This document shows, piece after piece, positions 57,782 through 64,000 of a stretch of DNA of 64,000 nt. Where the stretch lies: the NCBI GenBank assembly GCA_029891345.1, contig CM057000.1:131285663-131349662 (forward strand). The letters are read 5' to 3'. Position numbers and translations under genes: made by a program. Position 1 is the stretch's first letter, and each line of letters begins with the position of its first letter. The notes below the pieces were generated by a model. The model did no database searches, was not told where the DNA came from, and worked only from the letters and a program-made list of their open reading frames with translations. The stretch comes from Dryococelus australis. Taxonomy: Eukaryota > Arthropoda > Insecta > Phasmatodea > Phasmatidae.

Positions 57782-58351
57782 TACCCGGTTTCACCATCGT
57801 GGTTCGAAACTTGATCGGAGATCGGATCTAAGATCGACACAGAAAACTGTTGCACCATTCGATTCAGAGCTGGAATGGAGATCGAGATGAAGTTCATTTC
57901 GAACCGCCGAAATTGGCGGTTCGAAATCTCGATCCGAGATCAGTAACCATCGTCGACAAATGTAGTTTGAAAATGCACCAACAGATAGAACTACGTTCAA
58001 TTGTTTTCTTGGGAAATTAAAAGAACATTATACGCACTTGAATATTATTCAGTAAGATTCGAACAACAATAATTCACTTAAAACAGATCAAACATCGCAC
58101 ATCTAGTTCTATCTATAGTGAAAAATACGCCTACTTCCATTACGTCATATATTACGAACCATTAGAAAAATTTGTCTTATACTTAATCTCGATCTCTCAC
58201 TTTGGAACCAAGATCGATGAATCGGAGATCCAGAATCATGAAATTTCGTTTGTTAAACACTTTTACATTGGAACAAAGATCAAACTGGATCCTGGTTCGG
58301 AACTAGGATCATTCGATCTCGGACCAAGGAAGATGTTGGTGTAACTGGGCA
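57782..58351. mobile_element. PIF/Harbinger-like MITE, 570 bp
   Basis: Termini TACCCGGTTTCACCA and, inverted, TGGTGTAACTGGGCA, flanked by TAA on both sides (57779-57781 and 58352-58354). Internally rich in GAGATCGNNATC-type and GGTTCGAAAC motifs in both directions. Confidence 0.87.
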
Positions 58352-59297
58352 TAAGTCTGCAGTTGAATATGATGGCCTAAATCTGGTGCTACAATTGAAA
58401 CGATGATCTGGCAGTGTAGTAATACCAGCAGTAAAATGCAGTTGCTGAGTTCCCGAAGTAAGGCTTTGAGTTATTGTTACATATGGATATTTCGGGCGAA
58501 TTCAAGAGCAAGTATTTCTTGATAGAAGTTTATTCATTATAGAAGCGGTTATGAGTGAAGAAGTTACTTCTGTATCGATTGTCAGAGAACATGGAGATGT
58601 ATTCATCTGTCATGGCTTACCGCACACAACTTTCAGCGTCAATGGAACAGCTTTGCATATAAGGGGATGAAAACATGCCTTACAAAGAATGTTAAATGGG
58701 ACTGATACGAAGAACATCACTTCACCCATCTACCGAAAGGTAGGCAGGAAGAATTGAACAAACAGCCAAGGATAAATCTAAGAATTTCTGCATAAGAGGT
58801 GGCACATAATATTGGTTGGTAGGCCTATGTTGTTGCACCACACCATGTACAGTGACTAACGAGACACCATCAGAGCTTCTAATATTGGATCAGATCCACC
58901 CTCAGGTGTGGGAGAATCACGAACAGTGGAAAATCTACAATATGGTAAGAAGCTTTGATGTTAGAGATTCAGTGCTGGACAGTAAGTACAGAGATCTACG
59001 AAACTGAGTCTTTGTAGTGTCGAGGTGAAAGAGGGGACTTGAACGCACTTCATTAAATGCAGTGGTTGTCAGTCGTATAGATGTCACATTATCCAGCTAC
59101 TGGTTTGGGGGGGGGGGGTCGAGGGGGGAGTTGATCGCCAGCAATGGCACAGGAGAAAAAATGGCCCCAGAAACTGTACATAGGAGCCACAAGAGGGTAT
59201 TTGCAGCATTTTCGCACCTTCGAGAAGATTGAACACACGTCAGCTGCAGAGTCAACTTCAGGGATACCGTCCAGATAACTTTCACTCTCTCCAGACA
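58352..59297. other. Spacer, no gene recognised
   Basis: An open frame at 58816-59007 ends in a donor-like CAGTAAGTAC context but shows no known motif. A G homopolymer lies at about 59107-59118. Confidence 0.4.
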
Positions 59298-59558
59298 TAG
59301 AAAGGGGCCGCGGTGGTGTAGTGGTTAGACTACTCGCCTCCCACTCATGCGAACCAGGTTCGAGTCTCGGCGGGGTCGTTCCAGGTTTTTCGCATGTGGG
59401 AATCGTGCCGGACGATGCCGCTGGTTGGCAGGTTTTCACGGGGATCTCCCGTTTCCCCCGCCCTTGCATTCTGTCGCTGCTCCACACTCACTTCTCTTCA
59501 CCCTCATCGGCTCTCAAGACCTCGATATTAAGAGCCGCCCAAATCTCTTCACTCTTCG
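59298..59558 (+). mobile_element. tRNA-Gly-derived SINE
   Basis: A box TGGTGTAGTGG, CTCGCCTCCCACTC, B box GGTTCGAGTCT. 9-bp duplications CTCCAGACA at 59289-59297 and 59559-59567. Confidence 0.92.
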
Positions 59559-59567
59559 CTCCAGACA

Positions 59568-61479
59568 CACAACACCTTTCAGAGGCTTTGCAGAGTATTC
59601 GTCATCACGGGAGACGTGCAAAATTGGCGTTATTTTTCAGTGACAGGATAGACTCAACTGCCTTATAAACAAGTGAGAACAGTCCGTGGTTTCATTTGCC
59701 GCTGCACTTTAACCAACGTCTCCTACCTGCTAGATATCCTTTCAAAGAGATTGGCCACTCCATCGTTGAACTCAAATTACTGACTCAAGAGTTCTCCGAG
59801 GTGCGCCAGATATATTTCCGACCAGTGACCGAAGTCGGACAGTCGCACAGTAACTTGCATTTCAGCCTGTTCTTAAATAATAACGCGAATTATGCAGGTC
59901 CCTAGTCATCGCCATTGCCTCTAGAGCAGACGATATCCCTCGATGCAAATACAATGGACGCTTTTAAAGGCTTTGATTTGAAATTTGAAAAGGATTGTGA
60001 TCAGCATCATAATGAAGAGTTCAAATTACAAGGAGAACTAAACAATTAACCAACGAACTGGAAGATTTCATAGTCTAATAAATTAAGGGAAAAGGTGTGA
60101 GTTTTGTAATATAGAGAAGAACAGTGTAGCAAAAATTATTGTTGAATTGGCAACATGTTTGTTATTGTTGTTGAGTATGACCTAAATCGCAATGGTCACC
60201 ATGTGTATAAATCGTAATAACTAATCATAGACAATCAACGTTTATTTAACCATGAAATATCTCAACTTTACTAAGCATGAACTCAAGATATGTGTCAAGA
60301 AAAATCAAAATTGCCGGTGCTTAAAAAAGTTTCCGAGCTCGCTTAGAACAGTAAGAAGAAATGTTTTACGCATTTTTTTTACTGATATTTATAGGTAACG
60401 AGCCACAGTAAATTACAACTTGGTATCGTCTGTGACGCAAAATAATTAAGTGTGTGACGGGTTCTTGGAACAATGGCAACAAATACTTTTCGCAGACAAA
60501 TGGCCATTTGTCTACACGCTGCTATCAATTCTCCACGAAGTATTTACTATGTATTTCAGCGCTTAAGATTTTCAATCACAGAAATAGGCCCTGCAAACTA
60601 TTTTTAGATTTAAAAATCTTCTTAGCCACAGTTACTAAATTTACTTCCGCGAAATTTATCATAGCTCGTAGTTGCACAGTTTAAATTCGGCACGTAAAAC
60701 GTGTCAAATACTGCACCGGCCGTTAACGACAATAAGAATCATATTCTCACCGTTAAATCGTGTCCAGCAAATGTATCTGGATATTACACCAGCGCGCCAT
60801 CTTTTAGAAAGTTATAACGCGTTGCTTCAGGCCAAGCTCATGAATCCGTGGGAAATTTCACGTTTGAAGCATGTTTATGTGTGCAGTGTTGTTGAACCTT
60901 AAAAAAGAAAGCACTTCAGTCACGTTGTGCGCTGGACTTTATTGCCAGCGTGATGACGTAATGAGGATGATGCTCAGTTTCCACATTAAATTATAGGTTT
61001 ACCTTCGATCTGGATGATCAGTCCTGCCATGACTGCTGAAGTAAGAAGGTGAATCGATCGGAGAAAGTAAAAAAATAAGTTTCGTTTGATTTATCATTGA
61101 GATATCGCTGTGGGGTAAAAGCATAAAAGGAAACAACCACCTTGTGAAGAGAGACTTTGTAAAGCGGGTAGTCACTCTGAACACGTAAATGCACATAGGT
61201 TAGATAAAATAAATTGGAGGAAACAAATTCTACATAAAGCATTTTAAAAAAATTTCAAACAAAGCTTATGTGGTATTTGAATGTTATTTTATCACTAACA
61301 AGATATTACTGATATAACTAATTAGCCTCTTTTCCCTCTACATGGGTGCAAATAATTTTTAATTAATTATTTAAAAGCTTAGATGGTAGGTACTTCTCGT
61401 TGACAGCAAAATCATTAGAGATGAAACCAGCAACATATGCTACAATACCAAGACAATTACAGATGCGCCACGCATGCCT
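59568..61479. other. Long stretch without a recognised gene
   Basis: Only short open frames without motifs are present on either strand. Confidence 0.45.
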
Positions 61480-61545
61480 TGCTCGGGACTCGAACCCAGA
61501 AAACCTTGTACTGAGTGCAATCAACTGCATCACGAGAGCATAAAC
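61480..61545 (-). other. tRNA-like sequence
   Basis: The minus strand shows a good B box GGTTCGAGTCC (61496-61486) and an A-box-like TGATGCAGTTGATTGCA. The acceptor and anticodon stems are not convincing, so a tRNA-derived repeat or tRNA pseudogene is likelier than a working tRNA gene. Confidence 0.45.
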
Positions 61546-61589
61546 TTCTGATGTAATCAGTCTATTGACTTGTATTATAGGGCTCAGTA

Positions 61590-62400
61590 ACTTGAAATAT
61601 TTACATGGCCATCATTTTGAGAATAAGTGTCCGAGCCACTTAAAACACGTAAGTATACATGGTCTGCCGTAACGCAACTTGTGCGAAGAATTTGGTGGAA
61701 ATCGCTTGATTGGTCCCCGAGATATGGCATTGAAACTTAGGCCTATTTTCTTAATCGGTGGTATCTTACAAAATCGCCTAAAAAAAGAGGTTCTGTATAT
61801 GATACTTCTAATAGATACTGCCAGTACAAACAGTTTGGTTGAATTTTGTTAAACTGTTAAATAGGTATAATAAACTATCAAAATATTTATATGGCCGCCA
61901 TTTTGGAAATCAGTGTCTGACCCTAACTTACATTACACCTCCATTTTTTTCTCAATTGATCTTTATAAATGGCAGACAAAAAAGTTTTATACTAACATAT
62001 TCGATTATTGTCATAGATACAGTAAACGAAGTTAAGTTAAAATCGGTTACTTAGTTTCGTAGATATAGCACACTTATCTAAAATGTTTTTATCGCCACCA
62101 TTCTAAATATAAGGGTCTTTCACACTTAAAACATATAAACTAATATGGCTTGATACAGTACAACTTCGTCGCCAAATTTGGAAGAAATAGAATGGTTTGG
62201 TGCAGTCTTACAAAATTGTGAACAAAAGAGATATTGTGTTGACACATTTGATAGTTGTAGTACATAAAGCCAGCATACAAAGTTACGTTCGAATTAATTG
62301 CACGGTTTCGACGCTATAGCACACAATGCTAAAATAGATATTTGGCCGTCATTTTGAAAATAAAAGTCTGACCTACTTAAAACATACACACTTTACACAG
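61590..62400 (+). repeat. Old diverged tandem array, ~200-280 bp units
   Basis: Four units can be recognised by a block like TATNTGGCCGCCATTTTGAA followed by AGTGTCTGACC and ACTTAAAACATA, at about 61600, 61885, 62085 and 62340. Each is followed by a second block near GGAAGAAATNG / TATAGCACAC. Confidence 0.7.
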
Positions 62401-64000
62401 CTTGTTACAGAGGCTCAGGTTGTCACAGCATGAAAATATTACGCATGGTTTATTGCACTGATGAAAAATGCCGAAAGGGTTGTACAGGCAATTGATGATT
62501 AGTAGCACTGTTAAGTGCTTCAGCTGAAAAAGCCTATAGTACTGTTGTATATGGCGATGACACATCCGAAGACGTCTTTGGCTCTGCTGGTATCGCAGGT
62601 GTCTCTACCAAAGAAGTGGATGACACTGGCGAATGGCCAGATAATTCATCTAATGCTGTAGGTATCTAGGGCGAAGAAACAGATGGCACGAGCAAACAAG
62701 TAGATTTCTTCGTACCAAATGTCAACAGTAAGTACTGTTGGATACCCGTCTGATGTAACTAACTCCATCGTGAATTGCGGATTTACAAGCTGAAAAAAAG
62801 ATCAGCTTGACAAATATTCAGCCTACAAACCAGGAAATCAGCCTGACCCTGCCTACTTATTTAGGTTCTTGCAATAGCCTGTCTTTGAGATTCGAATCAT
62901 GTGCAGGTATCTTGACATCACGCCGACCTTCACCTTACCAGCAATATAACAACATGCAAACTCTTGCCAGCCGGACAAGTGCAAGCACCGAGGTGACACG
63001 TGAGTAGCCGACCAATCACGAGAAGGTGCTGACGTTTCTCACACAGCCCGTCGGTGACATGGAAAATTATGTCACATTAGACTCTGACTGACCGATGGAA
63101 TGCAAAGCACTAACACATGACTGAGACTTTGAGCAATGCTCTGAAAGTGTGACGAAATATCATCGAAGGTAGATCCATTTCAACTTCATGGTTAACATAA
63201 AGCTCATTAATAATATTAGGACTAACTATTAATAATAGTAGACTCATTATTCCGATAAAGTGTGCCAAAATTTACCCTTGAACTCCTAAAGTCTCTATAA
63301 GCTAATACATTTGATGATCAAATTGGTTATAAAAATCTAGGACCAGTTTTTTTTTTTGGGGGGGGGGGGTAGGGGTGGAGGAATCTTCATTCCTGTCATT
63401 TAAGCACTTACATACTTTTTACATTGCAATAATCTAACATTGATTTATGCACTTATTTATCATGTATTAATATTACTTGTTCTGTTTGGCTGACCCCTAT
63501 TAAAATAATTTATTTGAAAATTGTTATATATACAGTATTATACATTTATACCATACATATAATATTAACACATTAGCTGTATTATATGATTTTGTAGATT
63601 CATTTATATACTTAGAGTTATATGTTCACACATTTTTGAGTGGTTATAATTATAATTCGATAAGTGATTTACTTAACGGAACATCACATTTTTAAAATGT
63701 GATTGCATAGTTTCTTCTGTCGTATATTCAGTCAATGTGATAGTAAGTATATACGCTTTTCTTAATTAATATACGCTTTTCTTAATTAATAATTATATTT
63801 GTCCTACATCAAAATATAGTCTCTCTCTAAATCCCCCCCCCCCCTCCTCATTCACTCTTAGGATTTTTGCTTGTTTAATCAGTGCTTGTTGCCATAAACT
63901 TTAAAGTGTCTAAAAATCTTTGCGCTAGTGCAATTTTAACTCTCTTACTAAAAGGTTAATATTTTTCTTCATTGTTGGGAATTAAAGATAAGTCCTCGTT
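62401..64000. other. AT-rich end of window
   Basis: No sure gene. At 62540-62715 one plus frame reads like protein (SEDVFGSAGIAGVSTKEVDD) with an internal TAG and a donor-like CAGTAAGT. A perfect 20-bp duplication of ATACGCTTTTCTTAATTAAT is at 63751-63790. G and C homopolymers lie at about 63358-63370 and 63832-63844. Confidence 0.4.

Noticed and set aside
61480..61545. Functional tRNA gene
   Set aside because: Good B box but no convincing acceptor or anticodon stem pairing; kept only as tRNA-like.

Overview
The window looks like intergenic or intronic DNA from a large arthropod genome, most likely an insect. The evidence is indirect: low gene density, AT-rich background, GT-AG introns inside transposase genes, tRNA-derived SINEs, and transposon families typical of arthropods (a DUF4817-type Tc1/mariner transposase, an R2-like retroelement with a restriction-like endonuclease, PIF/Harbinger, hAT and TTAA-type MITEs). 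I cannot name the species. No convincing intact host gene is visible; almost every recognisable coding stretch is a decayed transposon gene.

Layout. 0.2-3.6 kb: a decayed minus-strand DNA transposon with a multi-exon DUF7869-like transposase and repeated binding-site-like motifs at both ends. 4.3-5.1 kb: C-terminal fragment of a mariner-like transposase beside a microsatellite. 5.4-7.5 kb: decayed R2-like non-LTR retrotransposon. 7.7-10.45 kb: a second DUF7869-like transposon with 39-bp inverted termini, one intron and only two obvious coding lesions. 11-13.1 kb: GC-rich island and a possible exon. 13.5-17 kb: a nest in which a solo LTR splits a MITE, an internally deleted mariner-like element sits next to it, and a hAT derivative with perfect 8-bp target duplications follows. 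18-20.7 kb: MITEs, a SINE and a Harbinger-like MITE. 23.9-26.7 kb: minus-strand Ty3/Gypsy remnant (gag, protease, start of RT). 30.8-31.5 kb: a frameshifted acidic open frame. 33-43.5 kb: a dense field of two related MITE families (here called A and B), a TTAA-flanked MITE and further SINEs. 45.7-48.6 kb and 55.2-57.6 kb: two rearranged copies of one unidentified repeat, one copy carrying a foldback. 49.5 and 52.9 kb: tandem repeats. 57.8-58.4 kb: Harbinger-like MITE. 61.6-62.4 kb: very diverged tandem array.

How the parts relate. The elements do not form one system; they record successive invasions. Nesting gives relative ages, for example MITE A older than the LTR inserted in it. The most interesting signal is the pair of unrelated-in-end but related-in-protein DUF7869-like transposons, both with sub-terminal repeat clusters that look like transposase binding sites. 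MITE families A and B have similar terminal repeats and may be mobilised by a common, still unseen, transposase.
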